This document shows positions 34,316 to 43,635 of a stretch of 64,000 bases of DNA, piece by piece. The notes below the pieces were generated by a model. That model did no database searches and was not told where the DNA came from. It worked only from the letters and a program-made list of their open reading frames with translations. Location of the stretch: NCBI GenBank assembly GCA_002428265.1, contig DIUR01000001.1, forward strand, positions 62,001 to 126,000. The letters are read 5' to 3'. The translations under genes and the position numbers were made by a program. Position 1 is the first letter of the stretch. Each line of letters begins with the position of its first letter. The DNA comes from Bacteriovoracaceae bacterium UBA6153 (GTDB lineage Bacteria; Bdellovibrionota; Bacteriovoracia; Bacteriovoracales; Bacteriovoracaceae).

Positions 34316-37300
34316 ATGACTTCTAAACGTTCGGTTCATGCCGTTTTTAAATATTTTATCATTTCTTTGATGATCACTGCCATTTATTTTTTAATGGCCA
34401 AGTTTTCTTTAAAAATTACTAAAATTCCTGAACATACTTCGGCCTTTTATATTCCGGCCGGTTTTGCCGTTGCCTCTGTTATTGTTTTTGGTCTGAGATT
34501 TTTGCCGGTCATTTTTATCGCGAAATTTATCCTAACCTTGAGTCTCAATAAACCGCTGATGCAAAACCTGGTGACTTGTCTGGCCAGTACTGTTGAGGCC
34601 TATTTAGGGCTTTATTTATATCGCTCCTTTAAGACCAATATCGAAAACTATTTTGAATATCAGTCGAATCTGGCTATCACCGTTTTAATTGCGACTATGG
34701 CACCGGTTTTTGCGGCATTAATTGGCGTCACGCATCTGCATTACTTAGGCATCGTAGAAGATCATCAGTATTTTTCGCATTTTTTGACCTGGTATGCGGG
34801 TGATTTTTTAGGAATTATGATTTTTCTGCCGGTATTTATGCACTTTAAATGGCGCGAACATAATGTTTTTGATTTTTTGTCGCCAATAATTGCACTGGCC
34901 GCCACATGGTTATTTCAAGCACCGGAAATGGGCCCGTATATTTTTCTATTATTTTTTGTTTTTATTATTCCGGCCATTTTATCCAACGGAATGGGAATTT
35001 ATTATTCACTAACGGTTATGTCGCTTGCGATGAATTGGTTTTTAATCAATCACACAGGTCCATTTTCAGTGGGAAATTATCCGGATAACTTATTATCAAT
35101 TCAATTTTTTCTTTTTGCCATCGCTATTAGTGCCTTAACTCTAGAAGGATTTAGAAAAACTGGTGTTTTAAAAAGCGCCTTAGTTCCTCTTATTTCATTC
35201 TGGTTGTTATCGGGCAGTGTTTATTACTATTATCACAGCCTCAAAGATCACGCTAACCTTTCAATGATTTCTGAGATCATGAACGATTTTGAGAATCGAT
35301 TGAATGAAAAAATGAATTATTATGAAAATTCATTAAGAGGTGCCGCAGGTTTTGTGGCCGGATCTGAGACCATAGAAAAAAAGGAATGGGATGGATATGT
35401 AAAATCCATTGCGATTGTAGATAAAGAATCGAGAATTAAAGGCATCGCTCTTATTATGCCTAAAAATGGTAAACATAATGCTCACATATATATTTACCCG
35501 GATACGATTAAAAATTTAGACATTGAAAGCATTATCGTTCATTCAAAATTGGAGAATATTTTCTTTGAGGCCACGACTTCAGAACATACGACCTTATCTC
35601 CAGTGATCAATATTCGTGGCGTGAATATTTCATTTCTCATAACTGGAGTTAAGAAAAATGAGCATTTTATAGGATGGGTTGTTGCTCCAGTTGATATGGC
35701 CCAGTTTTTCAAATCTATCTCTGAAAAAAGATATCAGGATATCGACATTGATATTTATGACGGGCAGTCTATTACGGCAAAGAACCAAATTTACTCTAAG
35801 GTTGTAGATGGAAGGCTTCGCGGGAAAACGAATCGCCCGGATCTTTTATCGACCTTAGTTCTTGGTGGGCGCACATATACCATTGATTGGAATGAGACCA
35901 TGAGATTTGTAACATCTCAAGGAGCTCAGAACTCATTTTTTCTTTTAATCGGGGCCTTTTTTAGTATCGTACTCACCGGCTTTATTCTAAATCTTAAACT
36001 GATTAATGTGAAGGCCAATCAAATTGCCAATTCAAAAACTATGGAGTTTAGAGAGTCGGAAGAGCGCTTTAAATCTCTTTTTGAAAACTCCAGTGATGCT
36101 GTTATTTTGTTTAACAATACAGAGATTATCGATTGTAATCCTGAAAGCCTTGAGCTTTTTGGAAAACGATCTAAAAAAGAATTATTAAGTATTCCCCTTT
36201 TAGATTTTTTCACCATTAGAGATCTCAATTTGAGCGAAAATAAGAATCTTTTCGAATCAAAAATGCGTGAAGTGAAATTCAAAAAGATGGTGAAATTTGA
36301 ATGTTTCTGCCTGAGATCAGGTCTCCCCTTCTTCGCAGAAATGCATCTTCATTATATTGAAGTCAATGATAAATTTATTTATCAGGCAGTTGTGCGCGAT
36401 ATTTCTGAACGTAAAAAAATTGAACAAAATTTAACCAAATCTAAAGAGCTGGCAGAAGACGCGGCCAGAGCTAAATCAAACTTTTTATCGACAATGAGCC
36501 ATGAGATCAGGACTCCTTTAAATGGAGTTATTGGCATGGTAAATATTATCCTGGATGAAAATCCTAAAATAGAAATTCGCGAAGACCTTGAAACGATAAA
36601 GTACTCCGCTGATAACCTACTCCATATTGTAAATGAGGTCTTGGATTACACTAAAATTGAGTCAGGAAAAATAAATTTGGAAAATAATCCTTTCAGACTC
36701 AAAAACCTTTGTGAAAATATTCTTAAAATTCATCGCCCGAAAGCGCTGGAAAAAAATCTTGAGTTAACTCTCGATTACGATTCAAAAATCCCTGAAGTCG
36801 TCATCGGTGATGAGTACAGAAATAATCAGATTCTCAATAATTTATTAAGCAACTCTCTTAAGTTCACTAATGAAGGCTCTGTTTCACTTCACGCGAGACT
36901 CAAACAGAAAAAAGAAAACAGCTGTATTGTAGAATTTAGAGTCAATGATACTGGCATCGGTATTGATAAGGACAAGCAACGAGAAATCTTCAAAGATTTT
37001 ACTCAGGCCGAAAGTGATCATACTAGAAAATATGGCGGCACAGGCCTGGGCCTTGCGATCACAAAAAGGCTTGTTGAAATTCAAAATGGTAAAATTGATG
37101 TTCAACCAAATGGACTTCAAGGAACGAGCTTTATTTTTACTATCCACTTTTACTTAACTCCTGAAACACAAGTTGGAGTTGCTGTCGCTGTGGCCAATAA
37201 AGAAATGAAAGGCTTTACTGGTCAGAGAGTTCTTCTGGTTGAAGATAATCAAGTTAACATTATCGTTACTAAAAAGTTTTTAGAAAAATGGGGCCTTAAG

Positions 37301-37573
37301 GTTGACGTTGCTATCAATGGCCTTGAAGCAGTTAACCACGTTCGTGCTATTGCCTATGATTTAATTTTAATGGATCTTCATATGCCTTTAATGGATGGAT
37401 TTGAGGCCACTAAAAAGATTCGTGAATTTAATAAAGACACCCCTATTATTGGACTCTCCGCCGATGTAATGACTGAAAGTGTCTCTAGTCTTCAGTCGAT
37501 AGGAATGAATGATTTTGTCACTAAACCTTTTCGTCCTAATAACTTTTTTCAAAAGTTGAAAACTTATATATAG
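34316..37573 (+). CDS. Hybrid histidine kinase: MASE1-CHASE-PAS-HisKA-HATPase-REC
   Basis: 1085 residues. Residues 10-295 form a multi-helix MASE1 membrane sensor (YIPAGFAVASVIVFGLRFLPVIF). About 315-530 is a periplasmic CHASE domain (EKMNYYENSLRGAAGFV, then GIALIMP) closed by a helix near 540-560. A PAS domain follows at about 578-700 (EERFKSLFENSSDAVILFN). The kinase core has His729 in SHEIRTPLNGVIGM and N and G boxes (NQILNNLLSNSLKFT, GGTGLGLAI). The C-terminal receiver carries Asp1020 in LILMDLHMPLMDGFEATKKI. No output domain: signal goes on through a phosphotransfer protein or the adjacent double receiver. The ligand sensed is unknown. Confidence 0.95.
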   Translation: MTSKRSVHAVFKYFIISLMITAIYFLMAKFSLKITKIPEHTSAFYIPAGFAVASVIVFGLRFLPVIFIAKFILTLSLNKPLMQNLVTCLASTVEAYLGLYLYRSFKTNIENYFEYQSNLAITVLIATMAPVFAALIGVTHLHYLGIVEDHQYFSHFLTWYAGDFLGIMIFLPVFMHFKWREHNVFDFLSPIIALAATWLFQAPEMGPYIFLLFFVFIIPAILSNGMGIYYSLTVMSLAMNWFLINHTGPFSVGNYPDNLLSIQFFLFAIAISALTLEGFRKTGVLKSALVPLISFWLLSGSVYYYYHSLKDHANLSMISEIMNDFENRLNEKMNYYENSLRGAAGFVAGSETIEKKEWDGYVKSIAIVDKESRIKGIALIMPKNGKHNAHIYIYPDTIKNLDIESIIVHSKLENIFFEATTSEHTTLSPVINIRGVNISFLITGVKKNEHFIGWVVAPVDMAQFFKSISEKRYQDIDIDIYDGQSITAKNQIYSKVVDGRLRGKTNRPDLLSTLVLGGRTYTIDWNETMRFVTSQGAQNSFFLLIGAFFSIVLTGFILNLKLINVKANQIANSKTMEFRESEERFKSLFENSSDAVILFNNTEIIDCNPESLELFGKRSKKELLSIPLLDFFTIRDLNLSENKNLFESKMREVKFKKMVKFECFCLRSGLPFFAEMHLHYIEVNDKFIYQAVVRDISERKKIEQNLTKSKELAEDAARAKSNFLSTMSHEIRTPLNGVIGMVNIILDENPKIEIREDLETIKYSADNLLHIVNEVLDYTKIESGKINLENNPFRLKNLCENILKIHRPKALEKNLELTLDYDSKIPEVVIGDEYRNNQILNNLLSNSLKFTNEGSVSLHARLKQKKENSCIVEFRVNDTGIGIDKDKQREIFKDFTQAESDHTRKYGGTGLGLAITKRLVEIQNGKIDVQPNGLQGTSFIFTIHFYLTPETQVGVAVAVANKEMKGFTGQRVLLVEDNQVNIIVTKKFLEKWGLKVDVAINGLEAVNHVRAIAYDLILMDLHMPLMDGFEATKKIREFNKDTPIIGLSADVMTESVSSLQSIGMNDFVTKPFRPNNFFQKLKTYI

Positions 37574-37701
37574 TTTTTAAAAAAATGCTCAGGAATCTAC
37601 GATATAACCATTGATTAATAATTGACTTTAATCATCTATTCCCTTTGAATATCAATAGTAACACGTACATTTTAAAGACATATTTAACAATTGGGGGGCC
37701 A

Positions 37702-38433
37702 ATGTCATTTTCATTATTTTCATCAGCAGGAACAGAACTATTCCTACGTTACATTCATTACTTCGCAGGAGTTATCTGGATCGGTGTGCTTTATTATTTC
37801 AACTTTATTCAAGGTGAATGGTTCAAAGAACTAGACGCTGACGAAAAAATTAAATCTTCTCGTGGTGTTGCTGTAAGAACACTTGTTCCAAGAGCACTAG
37901 CATGGTTTCGTTACGGTGCCCTTGCAACTTTCATCTCAGGTGTAGCACTTCTTGCGGTTAAAGGACCTGCATTTGGATCAGCAATGTTCCAGACTTCATG
38001 GTGGGCATTTATCGGTACAGGAGCTCTTTTAGGAACAATTATGTTCTTAAACGTTTGGCTTATTATCTGGCCGAACCAAAAAATCGTTATCGCTTCAGCT
38101 AAGCAAATTGCAGCAGGCGGAGCAGCTCTTCCAGAAGCAGCAGCGGCAGGAGCTAAAGCAGGTTTAGCTTCAAGACATAACACTTTATTTTCTCTCCCAA
38201 TGCTATTTTTCATGGGAGCAGCTTCTCACCTTCCAGCTCAAGTAAACCCTGAGTACAACGGAAAAATTCTTGCACTTATCCTTATTGTCATCATCGGTCT
38301 TCTTGAACTAAACGCTATTAAAGGAAAGACAGACACTATTAAAATTACATCTATTAAAGGTGTGGTTCACATGGGAATCCTTTTAACGGCAATTTTATAT
38401 TTCGTTATTGAATTCGGTATTCAAAAACTGTAA
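37702..38433 (+). CDS. PuuD-like multi-helix membrane protein (DUF989 part)
   Basis: 243 residues from ATG 37702, preceded by GGGGGG; an in-frame ATG at 37645 would lack a ribosome-binding site. It opens ELFLRYIHYFAGVIWIGVLYYFNFIQGEWFKEL, the signature of the membrane part of PuuD-type proteins with its helix-1 histidine, and continues with several more membrane helices. SRHNTLFSLPMLFFMGAASHLP adds further histidines likely to bind haem. In PuuD this part is fused to a cytochrome c; here the cytochrome is a separate gene 11 bases downstream. Urate hydroxylation is known for PuuD, but no purine-catabolism genes are near, so a more general redox role is possible. Confidence 0.85.
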   Translation: MSFSLFSSAGTELFLRYIHYFAGVIWIGVLYYFNFIQGEWFKELDADEKIKSSRGVAVRTLVPRALAWFRYGALATFISGVALLAVKGPAFGSAMFQTSWWAFIGTGALLGTIMFLNVWLIIWPNQKIVIASAKQIAAGGAALPEAAAAGAKAGLASRHNTLFSLPMLFFMGAASHLPAQVNPEYNGKILALILIVIIGLLELNAIKGKTDTIKITSIKGVVHMGILLTAILYFVIEFGIQKL

Positions 38434-38444
38434 TTTAAATATTT

Positions 38445-38807
38445 ATGAAATTAAGAAAATCTAAAATGTTTTTATTTGTAGTGGGAGGGGCAATGCTTCT
38501 TCCACTACTTTCTTGTCAGAAAAAAGCAGGAAACGAAAGACCATTAACTGCGCTTGAAACACGCGGAAAAGGCGTCTATCTTTCTAACTGCATCCAGTGC
38601 CACAATCCTGATCCTAATCTAGATGGCAGTATCGGGCCTGCGGTCGCCGGATCAAGCCTAGAGCTTATCGAGCACAGAGTCCTTACTCGCGACTATCCAG
38701 CGGGCCATAAACCTAAAAGAACGTCAGAAGTCATGCCAGACTTTCCACAGCTAAAAGATGATGTTCCAGGGCTTCACGCTTACTTGAACTCATTTGTTAA
38801 AAATTAA
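38445..38807 (+). CDS. Small c-type cytochrome lipoprotein
   Basis: 120 residues. A lipoprotein signal with lipobox LLSC (about Cys24) anchors it to the envelope; the haem site is CIQCH (about 50-54), and EVMPDFP supplies the likely axial methionine near residue 99. The length is that of a single class I cytochrome domain. It follows the PuuD-like gene in the same operon with an 11-base gap, and is the electron acceptor expected for it. ATG 38445 has only a weak ribosome-binding site, consistent with coupling to the gene before. Confidence 0.88.
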   Translation: MKLRKSKMFLFVVGGAMLLPLLSCQKKAGNERPLTALETRGKGVYLSNCIQCHNPDPNLDGSIGPAVAGSSLELIEHRVLTRDYPAGHKPKRTSEVMPDFPQLKDDVPGLHAYLNSFVKN

Positions 38808-38813
38808 AAAAAT

Positions 38814-39428
38814 TTAAGAAATAAGAAAACTTCTTTTGAACTCAATCAACTCAACGATAGAGATGATAGGAATATTGAATTTTTTGGCAAACTCTCTCAA
38901 TTCTCCCCCTTTAAGCGGCACACCTTCTTCAGAGAGTGTTTCACAAAGAACAGCTACTGGATTTAGTCCTGCCAGATTCATGAGATCTACCGAGGCCTCA
39001 GTGTGCCCTGGACGGATCAAAACACCTTCTTCCCAGGCAATGAGTGGAAAGATATGTCCAGGTCGTACAAAGTCGCCTGGAGTCGATTGAGGGTTGGCCA
39101 GAGCATTAATAGTTAGAGCTCTGTCCTGAGATGAAATACCGGTCTTTGTTCCGTTAATAACGTCTACAGAAACAGTAAAGGCAGTCTCAAAAGTTCCAGC
39201 GTGCTCTTGAACCATCAAAGGCAGGGCCAGGGATTCAGCTCTTTTTTTAGACATGGGAGTGCAGATAAGTCCTCGTCCATTATTGATCATGAAATTAACA
39301 TGATCTTTTGTAACAAGTTCAGCGGCCATTATAAGGTCAGCTTCATCTTCTCTGGATTCATCATCACAGACTAAAACAAATCTTCCGGCCTTAATTTCAC
39401 TTAGTGCTAACTGTATTCCTGCGCTCAA
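38814..39428 (-). CDS. ribB: 3,4-dihydroxy-2-butanone 4-phosphate synthase
   Basis: 204 residues, single-function RibB length. Makes the four-carbon precursor of riboflavin from ribulose 5-phosphate. Motifs include VCDDESREDEADLIMAAE with the metal-binding acidic loop, NGRGLICTPMS, RPGHIFPLIA and GVLIRPGHTEASVDLMNLAGL. No RibA domain is fused. It is on the minus strand downstream of the YiiX-like lipoprotein gene (gap 16 bases). I saw no FMN riboswitch ahead of it; the upstream gene fills that space. Confidence 0.96.
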   Translation of the reverse strand: MSAGIQLALSEIKAGRFVLVCDDESREDEADLIMAAELVTKDHVNFMINNGRGLICTPMSKKRAESLALPLMVQEHAGTFETAFTVSVDVINGTKTGISSQDRALTINALANPQSTPGDFVRPGHIFPLIAWEEGVLIRPGHTEASVDLMNLAGLNPVAVLCETLSEEGVPLKGGELREFAKKFNIPIISIVELIEFKRSFLIS

Positions 39429-39444
39429 AGTCTCACCTTACTTT

Positions 39445-40932
39445 TTAAGGATGAAAGAGCTGATGAAATACCGGCTTAGCTACATCCTGGCCTTTCTTAT
39501 AGCGCTTATAGAGCTCAAAGTCTTCTTTAAAAAAGTCATCCAGGCCGATATAAATCTCTTTTGGCGTCATCGGACGAGCATACTCTAGAGAAGATTTTTC
39601 AAGCTCCTTATAGATGGCGTCACCGACTTTATCCAAGGCCATAAACATTTCAAGTTGTCCTGCATTCATTGATAGAGGAACTTTATCATCTAGGAATTTT
39701 TTTACGATGGGAGTTCTTCTAAGAAGCCATAATGCCTTTGATGCTGCATCCATTTTGAAGCTAGGATCAAATTTGTAACCTTCGTTGTCCATGCGTTCAA
39801 ACATTTTAGTGAGGATGAAATCTTTAAGTCTCGCGTCTTCCATTTTTTTAGGATTTCTCCATTCTGCAACGATTTCAAAGCGCGGGTCAAACTGGATATC
39901 ACCTGGAGCAAATACTTCAAGAGTGTCTATGTTTGATGTGTTCGCAGGAACTCCAATAGTATTTAAAAAGGGAATCAGGCCTTTTGAGAATTTAGATTTG
40001 AACATCGGATAATAGTCTTCATCGGGAAGCACTGTCTTAAACCCACGTGAAACAATTTCAGAGCAAAAAAGTTTATTATCATCTTTGAAGTTCATGCTGA
40101 AATCGTATTCGATATTCTTTTTAGTCAGTTGTTCTTTTAAGACTCTTTCATACATAAATTGAGATGCACTGTGAGAAATCTGCGGATCTTTATACCTGAA
40201 AATAACTGATCGAGAGTTTCCACCTTTAATCACATCCATAATTGGACTTACGATACTACCTACTTCAATTAAGGCCTGGGTAGCAAAAGTTTCTTTAATC
40301 TCTTCATCTTTGTAAATAAAGCTCAAATGAGAAAACTGATAATCGTTGCGCCCGATTCTAGCGATGGCCGCTGATGAAAATGCATTTCCACGCGACAACA
40401 CAACGTCACCGGACTTTAAGTCTTCATAAGATTTAAAATCATCTTTATATTTTGGATTAACCAATAAGTATGGAAAGACGCCTGCCATGTTGACGTATTC
40501 AGCTGGAGCATCGTGAGATTTTCCCATACGGATTTCAATCAAGTAGTCTTCAACATAACGAAGACCACGAAAAACATCACTGGCACTTTTTACGCAAACA
40601 TCTTCGGGAGTAAATGTTTTAAAAGTTTCTTTTAAAGCGATTCTGGCCATAAAAGAGGCCTGAATATCAAAATCAATTTTATCAATGTCGTTTAATTCAT
40701 AATAAGTAGAATCACCGGCCAGGTTAAATAATTTCTGATAAAGATTATCATAGCTTTGTACGCATGACTCTGGAGTCATATTACGCTTATCAGAGACAGC
40801 TTGAATCTCTTGAATGATCTGTGAAAGACTTAAATCTTCAGATGAAGGATTTCTCGAACTATTCGTTGAACAGCTTGTTGTTAGAACACACAAAGACGTA
40901 GCAAATACCGAGGCAAGTTTAAAACGACTCAT
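39445..40932 (-). CDS. Lipoprotein with YiiX-like permuted NlpC/P60 fold
   Basis: 495 residues from ATG 40932 (AGGAT ahead; a TTG two codons earlier is in frame). The lipobox is LTTSC (Cys21). The middle (about 165-310) has the layout of permuted papain-like YiiX/YaeF enzymes: SGDVVLSRGN, then histidine in FSHLSFIY (His202), an acidic residue in ALIEVG, and a late cysteine in LFCSEIVSRGF (Cys290). Such proteins are envelope amidases or hydrolases. The flanking N- and C-terminal regions (about 140 and 185 residues) are unknown and helical. Activity is inference from the motif order. Confidence 0.72.
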   Translation of the reverse strand: MSRFKLASVFATSLCVLTTSCSTNSSRNPSSEDLSLSQIIQEIQAVSDKRNMTPESCVQSYDNLYQKLFNLAGDSTYYELNDIDKIDFDIQASFMARIALKETFKTFTPEDVCVKSASDVFRGLRYVEDYLIEIRMGKSHDAPAEYVNMAGVFPYLLVNPKYKDDFKSYEDLKSGDVVLSRGNAFSSAAIARIGRNDYQFSHLSFIYKDEEIKETFATQALIEVGSIVSPIMDVIKGGNSRSVIFRYKDPQISHSASQFMYERVLKEQLTKKNIEYDFSMNFKDDNKLFCSEIVSRGFKTVLPDEDYYPMFKSKFSKGLIPFLNTIGVPANTSNIDTLEVFAPGDIQFDPRFEIVAEWRNPKKMEDARLKDFILTKMFERMDNEGYKFDPSFKMDAASKALWLLRRTPIVKKFLDDKVPLSMNAGQLEMFMALDKVGDAIYKELEKSSLEYARPMTPKEIYIGLDDFFKEDFELYKRYKKGQDVAKPVFHQLFHP

Positions 40933-41032
40933 CTTCAATCATCCTGATTTTTTTTTAAGTTAATGCTTTCATCCGTAAAGCAAATCAGCTCTTATTTTAA
41001 ACCGAAATCTGCAAATCTCAAAGAGTCTTTGC

Positions 41033-42151
41033 TCAGGTATTATTTTCCAAGATGATATGAAGCATTCTTCTAAGTGGCTCCGCTGCTCCCCAAAGGAGTT
41101 GATCTCCTACTGTAAAAGCATTGAGATACTCCTCCCCCATCTCCATTTTTCTAAGTCTTCCGACTGGAACAGTCAGCTTCCCACTGGCAAATTGCGGAGT
41201 TAAGTATTTTAGAGAATCTGGTTTGTTGTTAGAAACAACTTTAACCCAAGGATTGTGTTCGGCAAGCATCATCTCAATTTCATTCATTGGGATGGGCCTT
41301 TTTAATTTAATCGTAAGCGCTTGAGCGTGACATCGCAGACTTGAAACGCGCACACATGTTCCATCAATCGGAATATGTTTTTTGCTTTGAAGGATTTTAT
41401 TTCCTTCAGCAGAGGCCTTCCATTCTTCTTTAGATTGTCCGTTTCCTAGATCTGAATCAATCCATGGGAGTAAATTGAAAGCTAGTGGGGCCCCAAAATT
41501 ATCGATAGGAAAAGCAGCGTCTCCCATAAGACTGGTAACATTTTTTTCAACTTCTAAAATTCGATCAGCGACATTTGTGCCTTTGTCTAAAACTTTATCC
41601 GTTGCAAATTTCATCTGAGATAAAAGCTCATTCATATGTCTTGCACCACCACCAGAAGCTGCCTGATAAGTCATCGATGTCATCCATTCAATAGACTCAG
41701 ACTTAAAAAGACCTCCCAAAGCTAGTAACATTAACGACACTGTACAGTTTCCACCGACGAAGTCACGCTTGCCGTCTTTCAAAGCGTTTTTAATAACGTG
41801 TAAATTAACCGGATCTAAAATAATTGTGCTGTCATCTTTCATTCGCAGAGCTGAAGCTGCGTCAACCCAAAAACCTTTAAAGCCTGCTGCTCTTAGTTCT
41901 GGATAAACCTTGTTAGTGTAATCTCCGCCCTGACAGGTCAGAACGATATCCATATTTTTTAATTCATTGATGTTGTAAGCGTCTAAAAGTGTGGGATTGG
42001 CCTTAAGGCCTGAACCAAAAGGGTGATTTCCACCGGCATTTGAAGTTGAAAAGAAGGTTGTGTCAAAGTTCTTTAGGTCGTCTTCCTGGATCATTCTCTC
42101 CATTAAGACCTGGCCTACCATTCCTCTCCATCCGACAATTCCTAACTTCAT
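41033..42151 (-). CDS. asd: Aspartate-semialdehyde dehydrogenase
   Basis: 372 residues, matching the E. coli-type Asd (367). Reduces aspartyl phosphate to the semialdehyde. It has the NADP motif GIVGWRGMVGQVLM, the catalytic cysteine in FVGGNCTVSLML (Cys136), QAASGGGARHMNELL and VRVSSLRCHAQALTIKL carrying the active-site histidine. It is divergent from lysC, sharing a 102-base regulatory gap, so the first two steps of the lysine, threonine and methionine branch are paired. Confidence 0.97.
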   Translation of the reverse strand: MKLGIVGWRGMVGQVLMERMIQEDDLKNFDTTFFSTSNAGGNHPFGSGLKANPTLLDAYNINELKNMDIVLTCQGGDYTNKVYPELRAAGFKGFWVDAASALRMKDDSTIILDPVNLHVIKNALKDGKRDFVGGNCTVSLMLLALGGLFKSESIEWMTSMTYQAASGGGARHMNELLSQMKFATDKVLDKGTNVADRILEVEKNVTSLMGDAAFPIDNFGAPLAFNLLPWIDSDLGNGQSKEEWKASAEGNKILQSKKHIPIDGTCVRVSSLRCHAQALTIKLKRPIPMNEIEMMLAEHNPWVKVVSNNKPDSLKYLTPQFASGKLTVPVGRLRKMEMGEEYLNAFTVGDQLLWGAAEPLRRMLHIILENNT

Positions 42152-42253
42152 AGCTTTTTTCCCATATTTGATGTTTCCACTTTCATTTTTTATCTTTTAG
42201 AATACTTTGTAAAATCGAATCTCTCATCAATTTTCTACCACAACGGGATTTTT

Positions 42254-43633
42254 ATGAAAACAGCTTATAACCATGACCAATTAGTCGTTTCAAAATTCGG
42301 CGGAACTTCAATGGGCGACGCTCAGTGCATGCTTCGATCTGCAGAGGTTTCTCTTAAGCAAGGCTCTAAACTTATCGTGGTCTCTGCGACTTCAGGAACA
42401 ACCAATGATCTGATTGAGCTTGCTCGCACAAGTGAGAAAAGCAGTTGGGAGAAAGCTTCGGTTATTATTTCTAAAATTAAAACCAAACACGATAAAATCG
42501 CTCTTGAGCTTGAGTTACCTGAAATAGAAAAAAAGCAGATGAGCGAAATGCTCATTGAGCTAGAATCAATGTCGAGAGGCATTCATCTTTTAAAAGACTG
42601 CTCATTAAAAGCACTCGATTCAATGCAAAGTTTTGGAGAGAGACTTTCTTCAATTCTTTTTACACAGGCAATGAATCTCACTTTAAAAAAATCTAATCCC
42701 GACGTGACGGCCCACTGGCTTGATGCCCGTGAAGTTTTAATCACGGATAATCAATTTGGAAAGGCCCGTCCTGAAACAGAGACGATTGCAAAATTATGCG
42801 ATAAAAAACTCGGGGCCATCAGACATGAAAATATCGTGTACGTGACTCAAGGATTTATCGGAGCTACCAGTGAAGGAATGACGACGACATTAGGTCGTGG
42901 TGGAAGTGATTACTCTGCAGCTATTTTAGCTGAAGGGATTAAAGCTGACATTTTAGAAATCTGGACAGACGTTGCAGGAATCGCCACAACTGATCCAAGA
43001 ATTTGCGCTGAAGCGAGATCCATTCCTGAAATCTCTTTTAAAGAAGCAAGTGAGCTAGCTACTTTTGGTGCAAAAATTCTTCACCCGGCAACTCTTATGC
43101 CTGCTATCAGATCGCAAATTCCAGTTTTTGTCGGAAGCAGTTTTGGAAGTGAGCTCGGTGGAACGTGGGTAAAAAAAGATGTCTCTGATACACCTTTAAT
43201 TCGCGCCATGGCCATTCGAAAGAAACAAGTTCTCGTCACACTTTCAACACCTGAGATGCTCTACACTCACGGATTTTTATTTCAAATTTTTAAAATCTTT
43301 AACGATCATAAAGTTTCAGTTGATGCCATCACCACAAGTGAGATCAGTGTTTCAATGACCCTTGAAGAGTCTGCTCTTGTTAATAAAGCACTCTTTAAAG
43401 ACCTGGAAAACTTAGCAGTGGTTCAAATCGAAGAAGACCTCTCTCTCATTTCACTGATTGGAAATAACATCAACCACACTCCGGGACTGGCGAGAAAAAT
43501 CTTTGATTCTATTCACGACATTAATGTTCGCATGATTTGTCTGGGAGCAAGTAAACACAACTTCTGCTTCATCGTTGATGGGTCTCAAGGTGAAGAAGCA
43601 ATCAAGAGACTACACAAAACTTTTATTGGATAA
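42254..43633 (+). CDS. lysC: Aspartate kinase
   Basis: 459 residues, the length of monofunctional LysC of the AKIII type. Phosphorylates aspartate. The kinase signature VSKFGGTSMGD is at the start, TTLGRGGSDYSAAILAEG and WTDVAGIATTDPRI mark the active site, and about 310-459 forms two ACT domains (VTLSTPEMLYTHGFLFQIF, SLIGNNINHTPGLARKIF), so lysine feedback is likely. It starts the operon lysC-dapB-dapA-dapD with only two bases before dapB. The leader is about 100 bases, too short for a lysine riboswitch. ATG 42254 follows CGGGATTTTT. Confidence 0.97.
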   Translation: MKTAYNHDQLVVSKFGGTSMGDAQCMLRSAEVSLKQGSKLIVVSATSGTTNDLIELARTSEKSSWEKASVIISKIKTKHDKIALELELPEIEKKQMSEMLIELESMSRGIHLLKDCSLKALDSMQSFGERLSSILFTQAMNLTLKKSNPDVTAHWLDAREVLITDNQFGKARPETETIAKLCDKKLGAIRHENIVYVTQGFIGATSEGMTTTLGRGGSDYSAAILAEGIKADILEIWTDVAGIATTDPRICAEARSIPEISFKEASELATFGAKILHPATLMPAIRSQIPVFVGSSFGSELGGTWVKKDVSDTPLIRAMAIRKKQVLVTLSTPEMLYTHGFLFQIFKIFNDHKVSVDAITTSEISVSMTLEESALVNKALFKDLENLAVVQIEEDLSLISLIGNNINHTPGLARKIFDSIHDINVRMICLGASKHNFCFIVDGSQGEEAIKRLHKTFIG

Positions 43634-43635
43634 AT

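Noticed and set aside
39429..39444. FMN riboswitch before ribB
   Set aside because: Only 16 bases separate ribB from the gene upstream, too few for the aptamer.
42152..42253. Lysine riboswitch before lysC
   Set aside because: The leader is about 100 bases, with no conserved core or terminator stem; lysine riboswitches are about 170 bases.
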